From the NCBI RefSeq assembly GCF_008630915.1, contig NZ_CP043909.1, forward strand, positions 310,001 to 374,000: a stretch of 64,000 bases of DNA, in the 5' to 3' direction. The notes below the pieces were generated by a model. It was given only the letters and a program-made list of their open reading frames with translations, did no database searches and was not told the DNA's origin. This document shows positions 25,785 to 34,438 of this stretch, piece by piece (positions within the stretch are counted from its first letter, which is position 1; each line of letters opens with the position of its first letter). Made by a program: the position numbers and the translations under genes. The stretch is from Acinetobacter suaedae. GTDB lineage: Bacteria; Pseudomonadota; Gammaproteobacteria; Pseudomonadales; Moraxellaceae.

Positions 25785-26549
25785 ATGAACATCCACCAAG
25801 AAATCGAAAAACTATTTCAACAGCGCCAAGACATACCATTATTTTATATCGAAAGTGGTAGTCGTTTATGGGGTATGGCTAGCCCTGACAGCGACTATGA
25901 TGTACGTGGTTTTCATTTGCCGAGTAAAGATCAATATTTTGACTATAAAAAGTACCGTGATCTAATTGAAATCATGGATGGGGATTTTGATTTCGTTTCT
26001 TATGATCTCGATAAAATGTTTGGATTACTGGCAAAAAGTAACCCAACGGTTTTGGAATGGGTCAGAGCACATATTGTATATTTTAATGCTTTTCCAGAAT
26101 GGCAAACCTTTCGAGATGGATTGCTAGAGCGAATCGATTATAGCGCGTTGTATCACCACTACTTATCGCTGGCGAAAGGTGGGATGAAAGTGATGCAAAC
26201 TGCGGATAATTTTACTTATAAGAAAGTATTTTATTCGATTCGTGGTTTGATGTCGGCAGAGTTAGCAATCCAAGAAGTGATGCCTGAATTATTGATTACC
26301 GATTTATTTGCGCAAGTTGATTCAAAGGATCCATTACGTCATTGGGCAGAGGATTATTTAGAAATTAAAAAACAGCAGAAAGAAAAAGCCCAACTTCCTG
26401 AAGCGGAACAAGCTGCTATTCTGAATTTATTGGAAACCAAAATTGAGCAATTAGCCGCTAAAGAAATGCAAAAAGCTGATCGTCGAGAGGGCTTAGAACG
26501 TTATTTAACGGAGTATAGTCGCCATTTGAAGCAGTATTATTATCAGTAA
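25785..26549 (+). CDS. Predicted nucleotidyltransferase (YcgL/COG3541 type)
   Basis: 254 residues. The polymerase-beta superfamily motif is GSRLWG (Gly25-Ser26) followed by SDYDVRGF with Asp37 and Asp39 as probable metal ligands. Next come YDLDKMFGLLAKSNPTVLEW and a helical C-terminal half. Family members are predicted to transfer nucleotides to small molecules or proteins; the substrate is not known. No antitoxin-like neighbour is present, so a toxin role is not supported by context. Confidence 0.82.
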   Translation: MNIHQEIEKLFQQRQDIPLFYIESGSRLWGMASPDSDYDVRGFHLPSKDQYFDYKKYRDLIEIMDGDFDFVSYDLDKMFGLLAKSNPTVLEWVRAHIVYFNAFPEWQTFRDGLLERIDYSALYHHYLSLAKGGMKVMQTADNFTYKKVFYSIRGLMSAELAIQEVMPELLITDLFAQVDSKDPLRHWAEDYLEIKKQQKEKAQLPEAEQAAILNLLETKIEQLAAKEMQKADRREGLERYLTEYSRHLKQYYYQ

Positions 26550-26727
26550 AAAATGTCTTTTGCTATTTAATAGGAGGAGATAAAAGGCATTTTCTCTGAA
26601 TTTATACATGAATCTGCTTGTGCTAAATGTCATCCACAACCTGCGTGCTATTGGTAATATATTGTTTTTGCAAAATAAGTAAATATATCCCAGTAGTGAA
26701 TAGGTTTTGTGGGTGACGAGGTTTTTG

Positions 26728-26749
26728 GTTACTTTTTTAAAAAAGTAAC
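26728..26749. repeat. Perfect 22-bp palindrome in an intergenic region
   Basis: GTTACTTTTTT followed directly by its reverse complement AAAAAAGTAAC. It lies in a 298-base gap between convergent genes and could be part of a dispersed short repeat or a simple terminator-like fold. Confidence 0.7.
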
Positions 26750-26817
26750 GTAAGCCTATAGGTTATATAGGAAGCATCACGGTAAGACACTGAAAAGAAA
26801 ACTATTCTTTCCTTTTT

Positions 26818-26849
26818 CCTCTAAGACCATCAAGTGATTAGAGGTTTTT
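26818..26849 (+). terminator. Possible terminator in the gap before the ygiN-like gene
   Basis: CCTCTAA / TTAGAGG stem (26818-26824 and 26838-26844) with a 13-base loop and TTTTT after it on the plus strand. It could stop transcription from the nucleotidyltransferase gene, 270 bases upstream. It overlaps the end of the minus-strand gene by about two bases. Confidence 0.5.
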
Positions 26850-27162
26850 AAAAACTAGCTTCTAAAATACGCACTTTCACATCAGCCACATGCGCTTTGG
26901 TCGCTTCAAAATGCTTTAGCATATGTGCCGTTTGCATATGTGCCTCAAGATGAGCGGTACTTTCCCATTGCTCTAACATCACAATGCTATTTTCATCTTG
27001 CGTTTGCATAGCAATCGCTGGTAGATGATCAATCAATGGTGCATAACCATGACAACCTTCTTCAGCTAATACTGTTGGAATGATTTTTTGGAATGCATCT
27101 AATACGGCTTGGCGGTGCTCTGCGCCTGCATGTGTCTGAATTTCTGCAATAATTGTCAACAT
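26848..27162 (-). CDS. Antibiotic biosynthesis monooxygenase-fold protein (YgiN-like quinol monooxygenase)
   Basis: 104 residues, a single ABM dimeric alpha-beta barrel domain: MLTIIAEIQTHAGAEHRQAVLDAF at the start, EEGCHGYAPL in the middle, and VMLEQWESTAHLEAHMQTAHM near the end. It lies 12 bases behind the mdaB-like gene. In E. coli mdaB and ygiN form the same pair and cycle quinones between reduced and oxidised states, so a role in quinone redox defence is likely here. Confidence 0.83.
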   Translation of the reverse strand: MLTIIAEIQTHAGAEHRQAVLDAFQKIIPTVLAEEGCHGYAPLIDHLPAIAMQTQDENSIVMLEQWESTAHLEAHMQTAHMLKHFEATKAHVADVKVRILEASF

Positions 27163-27174
27163 AGCATTTCTCTC

Positions 27175-27765
27175 TTAATGGGCTCTCGCAAAAAGCTGAT
27201 CTAAATGGGCTTTATAAGCTTCGATGTAGCTTGGGACATCTGGCATTTTGATTACATCATTCACGATAAATGTAGGTAATGATTCCATACCCAAGAATTG
27301 ATTGGCTTTATGGAAAGGTAAATACACACCATCTACACCCACGCCGTGAAAGAATTGCTCAGGATCAGTAAATGCTTCCATTGGTGCATTCCATGTGAGT
27401 GATAACATATACTTTTTACCTTGGATCAAGCCACCTGAACCATACTTTTTAGAGGCATCAGAACGGCTACGTCCATCACTGGCATATAGTGAACCATGTC
27501 CAATGGTAAACACATCATCAATGTATTTCTTCATGGTCCATGGTGCACCCATCCACCAACCTGGCATCTGATAGATCACTACATCTGCCCATAGATATTT
27601 ATCAATTTCGGCTTGGATGTCGTAATCACTGTCGCTACGCGTTACTTGTACGGTATGACCTAAAGCTTTTAAATGCGATTCAGCAAAATCCGTTAAAGTG
27701 TCATTCAATTCACCATTTGAGTGAGCGAATTGTTTAGCACCATTAATAATTAAAATATTACTCAT
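27175..27765 (-). CDS. mdaB: NAD(P)H:quinone oxidoreductase, MdaB type
   Basis: 196 residues of the flavodoxin-like fold. It begins MSNILIINGAKQFAHSNGEL, then contains the FAD-site block YQMPGWWMGAPWTMKKYIDDVF and a LSLTWNAPMEAF segment, which match MdaB. The enzyme reduces quinones by two electrons using NADPH, avoiding semiquinone radicals. It forms an operon with the downstream ABM protein. Confidence 0.9.
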   Translation of the reverse strand: MSNILIINGAKQFAHSNGELNDTLTDFAESHLKALGHTVQVTRSDSDYDIQAEIDKYLWADVVIYQMPGWWMGAPWTMKKYIDDVFTIGHGSLYASDGRSRSDASKKYGSGGLIQGKKYMLSLTWNAPMEAFTDPEQFFHGVGVDGVYLPFHKANQFLGMESLPTFIVNDVIKMPDVPSYIEAYKAHLDQLFARAH

Positions 27766-28021
27766 AAAATTAAACTCATAAATAGCTGCCTAAAACTTGG
27801 GTGTATTCTAGAGAAGCCATTCATGAGCAAAAATGCATAAATAAGCAAAATACTATTGACTATAAATCAACGATTGTGAGTTGAATGATAGATTTCAACT
27901 TCGAGTTAAATCGCTTTTCGCGTGAATACCTCATAGATTTGCAGCTTATATACATATTATGACTAGGCGATTTATTTCTGAGGAGTAACATAAATAGATA
28001 CGTCCAGAAGGAAAATGAAAA

Positions 28022-28393
28022 ATGCATAAACTTTGTATGATCTTAGGGGCAGGATTGTTTTTGACGGCATGTAATCAACCTGTGCAATCCTCTTCACAGC
28101 AAGTTGAAGCTGAACCGAGTACAGCGATGCATGCAGTATTATTAGATCAGCCTGATTTATTTGATGAGGACAGTAATTTAAAAATAGATCAGCAATTTAA
28201 TCGAGCTGAAAACCCAAATGACGCACAGATTATCGTTGAACAATCACAACTGGATGATTCTGTGATTGCCGTTCGTACCGAATATCAATTGAAACGTGAT
28301 CAAACGGTATGGAAAATCGTCAATAAGAAACAAAGCTATCAATGTGCAAGAGGGGAGAACACAGCTAGCTTCCAGTTTGAATTATGTCCTTAA
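28022..28393 (+). CDS. Small lipoprotein of unknown function
   Basis: 123 residues. The N-terminus MHKLCMILGAGLFLTAC is a lipoprotein signal with lipobox LTAC, lipidated Cys17. The mature part is acidic in its first half (DQPDLFDEDSN) and ends with two cysteines (YQCARGE and ELCP) that may pair. SD AAGGA. I do not recognise the family. Confidence 0.72.
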   Translation: MHKLCMILGAGLFLTACNQPVQSSSQQVEAEPSTAMHAVLLDQPDLFDEDSNLKIDQQFNRAENPNDAQIIVEQSQLDDSVIAVRTEYQLKRDQTVWKIVNKKQSYQCARGENTASFQFELCP

Positions 28394-28732
28394 CGATGAA
28401 CTTATTTAAAACTGACTGAAAGATAGACTATATTGTGGATAACTTTTGGGTTATTCACATATTAAAACATGCGCCTAAATTGCGGTGTTTTTTAAAAAGT
28501 GCTAAAGTTGCGCATGGAAATTTTTCCTAACGATAAAATATTTTATCAATCTCACGAAAATATATTTTTTCTTATATACACCTTGTGAATACGGTGTTTT
28601 CGCATTTATCACGTGCTTTCTCACAGCATGAAATCAAAATTTAATTCAAAACCATAATATTGTGGTGGTGATCCTTTTTCCTTTATTGCGGAAATGGGAC
28701 GTACCCGAATTGGTTATTTTTGTGAATAGATC
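28394..28732. other. Intergenic region (339 bases) upstream of craA
   Basis: AT-rich and without ORFs. It holds the 16-bp palindrome at 28532-28547, listed separately. It must carry the craA promoter. Confidence 0.5.
28532..28547. promoter_or_regulatory. 16-bp palindrome upstream of craA
   Basis: GATAAAATATTTTATC is perfectly self-complementary and lies 186 bases before the craA start. It may be a repressor or activator site. No regulator gene lies nearby. Confidence 0.4.
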
Positions 28733-29965
28733 ATGATGACGAATAATCAAAGCATGAGGTTAAACCGTATCACCCTCATGTTTCCTTTGGCTTTGGTGCT
28801 ATTTGAGTTTGCCGTTTATATTGGCAATGACTTGATTCAACCCGCGATGTTGTCCATTACCCAGGAATTTGGTGTGAGCGCGACGTGGGCTCCCTCATCC
28901 ATGTCATTTTATTTATTGGGTGGCGCCAGTGTTGCATGGTTGCTTGGCCCCCTTTCAGATCGACTTGGACGTAAAAAAGTTCTGTTAGCGGGTGTGGCTT
29001 TCTTTACGGTATGTTGTTTGTTGATTTTATTGACCCATAACATTGAACAATTCTTAGCATTGCGTTTCTTGCAAGGGATTGGTCTAACTGTAATTTCCGC
29101 AGTTGGTTATGCGGCTATTCAAGAAACATTTGAAGAGCGAGATGCGATTAAGGTCATGGCGCTGATGGCCAATATTTCTCTGCTTGCACCATTATTAGGT
29201 CCTGTGCTGGGTGCTTTCTTAATTGAACATATTTCATGGCATTGGGGCTTTGTTGCAATTGCATCTGTTTCTTTCTTGAGTTGGTTTGGTTTAAAGAAAT
29301 TTATGCCATCTGCACAAGAAAGCAGAGCTAAGCAGCCATTTATTTATATCTTTGATGATTTCAAAAAGGTATTTAGTAATCATCGTTTCCTCGGTACAAG
29401 TTTAGCGTTACCTTTGGTTGCGATGCCATTGATGTTATGGATTGCATTATCTCCTGTGATTTTAGTCGATGAATTGAAACTCAGTAGTTTGCAATATGGC
29501 TTGGCGCAATTTCCAATTTTCTTCGGTTTGATTGCAGGCAACATTGTCTTGATCAAAGTTATGGATCGCTTTGCATTAGGTAAAACCATCTTGGTGGGTT
29601 TGCCGATTATGTTTCTCGGTACATTATTTCTGATCTTGGGTGTAATTTGGCCGCTGTATTTAGTGCCTTGTTTATTAATTGGTATGACCTTGATCAGCTT
29701 TGGCGAGGGGATTAGTTTCTCTGTGATGTATCGTTTTGCCTTGATGTCTTCAGAAGTGTCTAAAGGAACAGTTGCAGCAGCAGTATCGATGATTATGATG
29801 ATGAGTTTCTTTGTCATTATTGAACTGGTACGTGTACTTTATACGCATTTCCATATTTGGGCTTTTGCACTCGCAAGTGTGACTTTGATCGCGGTATGGT
29901 TTGCTCAGCCGAGACGGGTCTTGAAACAAGTGATGCAAGCCCGTCAGCAACAAGGGATAAATTAG
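28733..29965 (+). CDS. craA: MFS multidrug efflux transporter, CraA/MdfA type
   Basis: 410 residues with about 12 helices. The N-terminus shows LFEFAVYIGNDLIQPAM, with the acidic Glu in helix 1 that defines MdfA-type pumps. The loop motif A is GPLSDRLGRKKVLL, and the helix-4 Arg lies in LRFLQGIG. The sequence is very close to what I recall of CraA from A. baumannii, a chloramphenicol efflux pump that works by proton antiport. The start is ATGATG; either Met may be used. Intrinsic, not acquired: ordinary composition and no mobile flanks. Confidence 0.9.
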   Translation: MMTNNQSMRLNRITLMFPLALVLFEFAVYIGNDLIQPAMLSITQEFGVSATWAPSSMSFYLLGGASVAWLLGPLSDRLGRKKVLLAGVAFFTVCCLLILLTHNIEQFLALRFLQGIGLTVISAVGYAAIQETFEERDAIKVMALMANISLLAPLLGPVLGAFLIEHISWHWGFVAIASVSFLSWFGLKKFMPSAQESRAKQPFIYIFDDFKKVFSNHRFLGTSLALPLVAMPLMLWIALSPVILVDELKLSSLQYGLAQFPIFFGLIAGNIVLIKVMDRFALGKTILVGLPIMFLGTLFLILGVIWPLYLVPCLLIGMTLISFGEGISFSVMYRFALMSSEVSKGTVAAAVSMIMMMSFFVIIELVRVLYTHFHIWAFALASVTLIAVWFAQPRRVLKQVMQARQQQGIN

Positions 29966-29986
29966 AATTGATACGGTGTGGGTTGA

Positions 29987-32137
29987 TTACCGAGTTTCCA
30001 GTTCAGGAAGTTTGTTTTTCAACATCACCAGTTCAGTAAGGGTTTCGAGTAACAGACTAATTTGTTTTAACAATAATTGTTTTTGCTCGGAGACCTGACC
30101 TTGTGAATTTAAGTATTGGATTTTGACTAGCATGTCTTCGATTTGCTGATGCGGAATCGGTTGTTGTTGGATCAAGGTGTGTTTGAGTAATTCAGCACTT
30201 TGATCAAGCAATGCCAAAATATGTTGATCTTGAATCTGAGTACGTTGATGACCGAGTGCCGAAACGTAGCTCAACTGACTGTGACTATAGACCAAGTAGC
30301 GAAATGCATAATGGATCAGTTCTTGATTGGGCTGTGGTTCGGTACTGAGGCTCGAAATCATATTAGACAACTCGATCTGTGCATTATGGGCCGCACGACG
30401 CGCTTTTCGATATTCAAGATCATTGGAACGTCCTTGATGATATTGCTGGATGACAGCATCTAAGTAATCCAACGTTGCTTGGCTACTTTTTCGGATGTTT
30501 TCTGGAATATTGCGAAAGTTCCAATCTGGCCAAATCAAGTTCACTGCTAACCATGCTATAGCACAGCCAATCAGCGTATCAATAATCCTTGGTAAAACGA
30601 TACTAAAACCGGCACCCTTTAGATTAAAAATCAATAAAACCATCAATGTTGCCATCACTGTAGCAAGCGCGTATTTTTTTTGGCGTAAATAGAAAAAATA
30701 CACACCGCTAATCACTGTAATGATGAGTTGCCCCTCAATACTGGGAACAAAATACAGTATGGGTATGCCCAACAGCACACCCAATAACGTGCCGATGGTT
30801 CTAAGCTTTAACCGACTTTTGGTTGCGAAATAGGTAATCTGGCAAACAAATAAACTGGTCAATAAAATCCAATAACCATTTTTCGCAAACGGTAGCAAAG
30901 AAATTACATAACCCACCGCAAAGACGATTGCTAAACGGACAGCATGACGAAATAAAGCAGACTGTGGACTGAGATGCTGTTTAATTTTTAAGAAAAAGTC
31001 CTGAAATCCCTGGATATCTTCATCTAGTAAATTGAGATGTGCGTGTTGATGCTGAGGTGATCCTGTTTCGATGTTTTGTTTTAATTGTAGTTGTGCGAAT
31101 TGTTCGTGGATACTTTTTAAGTTATTCAAAATGAGTTCTAAGTTTTTAACTTCTAGATTATGTGGATGTTGAGCAATCCAATCTCGCATTGATGCTTCGA
31201 GTTGGGCAAGGGCAGCATCGGCGAGTGGACTGTTTTGATAAGTGGTTTTATGTAACAATGCCTGACTCAGTTTTTTGCAGGCTGTTGCTTGTAGAAACAT
31301 ATTTTTTTGAATACGAAAAATTAAATCACTGCGACTAAAGTTCTGATGAATTTTTTCATAATGCAAATAATTTGAGGTGACTTGCTCGTGAATATCTTGG
31401 GCAAAATAATACAAATTTAACCAATAGATATTACTGTTATTAATACGCGAGGACTTGAGTCGAGAAAGTAAAGACTGTTTGGCTTGATTCAGACTATTCA
31501 CCACCTGCGCATTTTTCTGTGAGAGTTCAAACAAAAGCGTTTCAACATTATCGACATTGTCAGGATCAAACAGCTTAGCTTTGCTCTGTAACAGTTCCCC
31601 CATTTCTTTAAACGTAGCCGAAATCTTTTCTTGTAGCGGTAATGTGGGGTGAATGATAAAGAACAGGATAGAGGTGAAACCATACCACAGCGCTCCACAG
31701 ACAAAATAACTGGGTTGCTGATACCAATGTGGGTAATCACCCAAACCAAACATGGTGTAAATGGAAAGTAAGATTGTGCCAAAAGAAATTGTAGCGTAGC
31801 GTTGACCCAATGCACCCATGAGTACAAAAGCTGCACTAGATAAACTCAAATAAACGATAAACCAGAATTTATAAGGTGCGAGAAACGCTAAAATTGTACT
31901 GACCGTAAAGAACAGTACGCAGACGTAAAACAAGTTTCGTAGCCGAATACTGAGTCGGTCATCAAAATCTGTCAGGGCTGCTGCAATTGCACCTAGTGTG
32001 ACCGGAACAATAAATTCACCCAGACCGAATGCGTGTAGTAGTAGTGTTGTGCCGACTAAAACAATAAAAATTTGTAAGCAATACCGCAGAATTGAATTTG
32101 ATCCAAAACGATTAAAGAGCAGATACAGACTATTCAT
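29987..32137 (-). CDS. YccS-like FUSC-family membrane protein
   Basis: 716 residues. An N-terminal group of about six helices (residues 12-160), a long cytoplasmic helical domain (about 160-390), a second helix group (390-530) with GYWILLTSLFVCQITYFATKSRLKLRTIGTLLG, and a helical tail. This layout and motif match the YccS branch of the fusaric-acid-resistance-like (FUSC) family. These are thought to export aromatic or organic acids; the substrate is not known. It is convergent with craA. Confidence 0.85.
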   Translation of the reverse strand: MNSLYLLFNRFGSNSILRYCLQIFIVLVGTTLLLHAFGLGEFIVPVTLGAIAAALTDFDDRLSIRLRNLFYVCVLFFTVSTILAFLAPYKFWFIVYLSLSSAAFVLMGALGQRYATISFGTILLSIYTMFGLGDYPHWYQQPSYFVCGALWYGFTSILFFIIHPTLPLQEKISATFKEMGELLQSKAKLFDPDNVDNVETLLFELSQKNAQVVNSLNQAKQSLLSRLKSSRINNSNIYWLNLYYFAQDIHEQVTSNYLHYEKIHQNFSRSDLIFRIQKNMFLQATACKKLSQALLHKTTYQNSPLADAALAQLEASMRDWIAQHPHNLEVKNLELILNNLKSIHEQFAQLQLKQNIETGSPQHQHAHLNLLDEDIQGFQDFFLKIKQHLSPQSALFRHAVRLAIVFAVGYVISLLPFAKNGYWILLTSLFVCQITYFATKSRLKLRTIGTLLGVLLGIPILYFVPSIEGQLIITVISGVYFFYLRQKKYALATVMATLMVLLIFNLKGAGFSIVLPRIIDTLIGCAIAWLAVNLIWPDWNFRNIPENIRKSSQATLDYLDAVIQQYHQGRSNDLEYRKARRAAHNAQIELSNMISSLSTEPQPNQELIHYAFRYLVYSHSQLSYVSALGHQRTQIQDQHILALLDQSAELLKHTLIQQQPIPHQQIEDMLVKIQYLNSQGQVSEQKQLLLKQISLLLETLTELVMLKNKLPELETR

Positions 32138-32311
32138 GATTATTTTTCTTCAATTGATCTGGGTTTTATCATACAAACAAATTTTCCTGATCGAGGTATT
32201 GTTTGATCAATAAGATATGTCATTTTTTCATCAAGATTATGTTGATTGTTCAAGTAATAATAAGCAAAATCCATGCACAGTTATGATTTTAAATAGAAGC
32301 AATGGATAATA

Positions 32312-32391
32312 ACTAGACTTCTTCATAAACACCTTTGATTTTTTATAAGGAAACACAAAGAGTGCGTTAATGCTTTGGAAAGAAGTCTAGT
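32312..32391. mobile_element. 80-bp element with perfect 12-bp terminal inverted repeats (MITE-like)
   Basis: ACTAGACTTCTT (32312-32323) and AAGAAGTCTAGT (32380-32391) are exact reverse complements, 56 bases apart. No ORF inside. The CTAG near each end is itself palindromic, so it could be the outer part of the repeat or a 4-bp target duplication of the YTAR kind. It may be a miniature element or two fused ends of an IS5-like insertion sequence. No other copy is seen in this window. Confidence 0.45.
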
Positions 32392-32407
32392 GAATATATC
32401 AGTAAAA

Positions 32408-32433
32408 TGTGGATATCTTTTTAGATATCCACA
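32408..32433 (-). terminator. Terminator-like hairpin after the AI-2E-type transporter gene
   Basis: TGTGGATATCT / AGATATCCACA, an 11-bp stem, with a short TTTT on the minus-strand side, 10 bases past the stop. Confidence 0.7.
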
Positions 32434-32442
32434 ACGATTTAT

Positions 32443-33543
32443 TTATTTAGGATCGGGTGGGGCTTCAAGTTGCGCTACAGGCTTTTGTTCTACATTTTCA
32501 TGTAACCATTCTCGCCAAATTGCCAGTAATACCGCCAAGATGACAGGACCAATAAATAAACCAACAAGACCAAAGCTTGCAATGCCGCCTAAGACACCAA
32601 ACATAATTAACAAGAATGGAATCTGTGTTGCACCAGAGATCACGAGTGGGCGGATCACATTGTCTGCGCTACTCACAATGAGTACACCCCATGTGACAAC
32701 ACCAATCGCTTCTACCGTTTGTCCTTGTGAAAATAGCCATAGCCCAACCCCAAGATATGAAACAGGAGTTCCAAATGGAATTAAGGCCAATATGAAGGTG
32801 ACAATCGTCAATAACATTGGATTAGGTACACCAGCGACAAAATAACTTAGACCAGCCAAAAGTGCTTGTGCAACCGCAGTTAAGCCAATCCCGTATACCA
32901 CAGCACGGGTGGTTTCAGAGATGGTTTGCAAGTAATGATGAACACGCGGTCCAATTACCATTTCTAGAGCACGACTGACTTGTGCCAAAATGGTTTGTCC
33001 ATCCCGATAGAAAAAGAATAGCGTCATCAAGGCAAAGGTCAGTTTGACCAAATTACGACTAATTTCACTCAGGACAAAGCGACCATAACTTAAATGGCTT
33101 TGAATCCATTCTGCAATACTGCGGGTGATGCTATTCGGGTCACCGCTGAGTTCGTTAATGGTATGACTAATGTCTTCACCAATAACCGGCAGGTTTCGAA
33201 TAAAGTCAGGGACTTGAATGTGACCTGAAAATAATTGTTTTTGTAAGTTGAGGTAGAGATTTCGACCCTCGAGTTGCAGTAAGAAAATCGCAAAAATAAA
33301 AGGGATTCCGATGACTAGGATGACCAAACTGATCATGATCGTCGCATTCAAAGTTGGACGATTTTCCCCAAAAAAGCGACGCTGTACCCATAGATAAACA
33401 GGCCACGTCATATAGGCAATAATCGCTGCCCAAAGTACGGGAACAATAAAATATTTGAGAATATTAAATCCCAAAAACATGAGGACAAAGAACAGTCCAA
33501 ACAGCAAAACGCGTTGTAAGATGGGAGCGTATTGTTGCACCAT
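32443..33543 (-). CDS. AI-2E (PerM/YdiK) family membrane transporter
   Basis: 366 residues with about eight helices. Diagnostic segments are VPVLWAAIIAYMTWPVYLWVQRR near the N-terminus, ALIPFGTPVSYLGVGLWL, and DNVIRPLVISGATQIPFLLIMFGVLGGIASFGLVGLFIGPV in the C-terminal half (read in pieces). Members are proton- or sodium-coupled exporters; AI-2 export itself is known only for a few. Encoded alone; a 118-base gap separates it from the parA-like gene. Confidence 0.88.
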   Translation of the reverse strand: MVQQYAPILQRVLLFGLFFVLMFLGFNILKYFIVPVLWAAIIAYMTWPVYLWVQRRFFGENRPTLNATIMISLVILVIGIPFIFAIFLLQLEGRNLYLNLQKQLFSGHIQVPDFIRNLPVIGEDISHTINELSGDPNSITRSIAEWIQSHLSYGRFVLSEISRNLVKLTFALMTLFFFYRDGQTILAQVSRALEMVIGPRVHHYLQTISETTRAVVYGIGLTAVAQALLAGLSYFVAGVPNPMLLTIVTFILALIPFGTPVSYLGVGLWLFSQGQTVEAIGVVTWGVLIVSSADNVIRPLVISGATQIPFLLIMFGVLGGIASFGLVGLFIGPVILAVLLAIWREWLHENVEQKPVAQLEAPPDPK

Positions 33544-33661
33544 AATTTTCTCTAGTGCTTGAAGTTGAATGAATCCATATTAACTGAAAAATCAGAGCAG
33601 CGATATTTTCCTTTTCATCTTTTAAGATTTGATATCAAAAGATTACGTTTTTTTGCAAAGC

Positions 33662-34306
33662 CTAGAACCATTCACTTGGATCATCAACCAACTGATTTAA
33701 AACAGGCTGCCATTGGCTTTGTATCATTACAAAATTCTTTTGCGGTTTATCGAAGATACTCAAACCTTGCATTGCAAGTGTTCCATAAGCACTTCGCTCA
33801 GAAATCCATGCCACCGGAGGATGCTCAATTTTGGTAAAAAAGTTTTGAATATCTTTCGAACTCGCACTGTTCGGTTTGACGCGATTGGCAATCAGTAAAA
33901 TTTGTACTTTACCTTTGCGAATGCGTTTAATCTCTTGTAAATGCTTGAGAAAGCGACGAGTACTATCAATATCAAAGAACGAGGGTTGTATTGGTGTAAC
34001 AATCGCATGCGCTTCACTGACCAATTGCTCGGCATGTTCACCTGAGAGTGCCCCAGGCGCATCAATAATCAAGTAATCTAGATTCTTAGGCGCATCACCG
34101 ATTGATTTTTCATGTCGCCAGTCTAGGCTTTGAATTTGGGCGACGGTTTCAGGCCTCTGTTTTAACCATTGTAATGAAGATTTTTGGTTGTCAGCATCTG
34201 CTAAAGCAACCTTATATCCTTTTTGTGATAATGCTGTAGCAAGGGTGATTGCAGTCATGGTCTTACCACAGCCACCTTTTTGATTTGCGATTAATATTGT
34301 CTTCAT
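33662..34306 (-). CDS. Orphan ParA/MinD-family ATPase
   Basis: 214 residues. The deviant Walker A is KGGCGKT (residues 10-16); switch region DADNQKSSLQWL and Walker B-like LDYLIIDAPGA follow. It lacks the N-terminal DNA-binding domain of plasmid ParA and has no ParB gene beside it. Chromosomal orphans of this size position cell-surface machines, chemosensory clusters or DNA. Here no cargo is evident: the neighbour at 34439 is divergently transcribed. Confidence 0.85.
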   Translation of the reverse strand: MKTILIANQKGGCGKTMTAITLATALSQKGYKVALADADNQKSSLQWLKQRPETVAQIQSLDWRHEKSIGDAPKNLDYLIIDAPGALSGEHAEQLVSEAHAIVTPIQPSFFDIDSTRRFLKHLQEIKRIRKGKVQILLIANRVKPNSASSKDIQNFFTKIEHPPVAWISERSAYGTLAMQGLSIFDKPQKNFVMIQSQWQPVLNQLVDDPSEWF

Positions 34307-34438
34307 AAACTTAGATTTATTTAACAGGTCTTTATATATTCAGCTATACCTTAGCATCTTTTTCACAAGAGTGTATGACACATGACAAAAGTTTAATGTT
34401 GCAGTTAAATAGCAACGTTGAAGGATAAGGACGTTTTT

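Larger units (their letters stand above)
32138..32442. other. Intergenic region (305 bases)
   Basis: It holds the promoter of the yccS-like gene, the 80-bp inverted-repeat element at 32312-32391, and the terminator of the AI-2E-type gene (32408-32433). Confidence 0.6.

Noticed and set aside
25785..26549. Nucleotidyltransferase as a toxin of a toxin-antitoxin pair
   Set aside because: No small co-directional HEPN or antitoxin gene is adjacent, and the family is not restricted to toxins.
29380..29817. Minus-strand ORF of 145 codons opposite craA
   Set aside because: Lys/Ile-rich shadow of membrane-helix codons, no SD and no homology-like motif.
28733..29965. craA as an acquired resistance gene
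   Set aside because: Codon use and flanks look native and there are no insertion sequences; CraA is intrinsic in Acinetobacter.
32375..32845. 156-codon plus-strand ORF opposite the AI-2E-type transporter gene
   Set aside because: Antisense to a clear membrane-protein gene; composition reflects the complementary helices.
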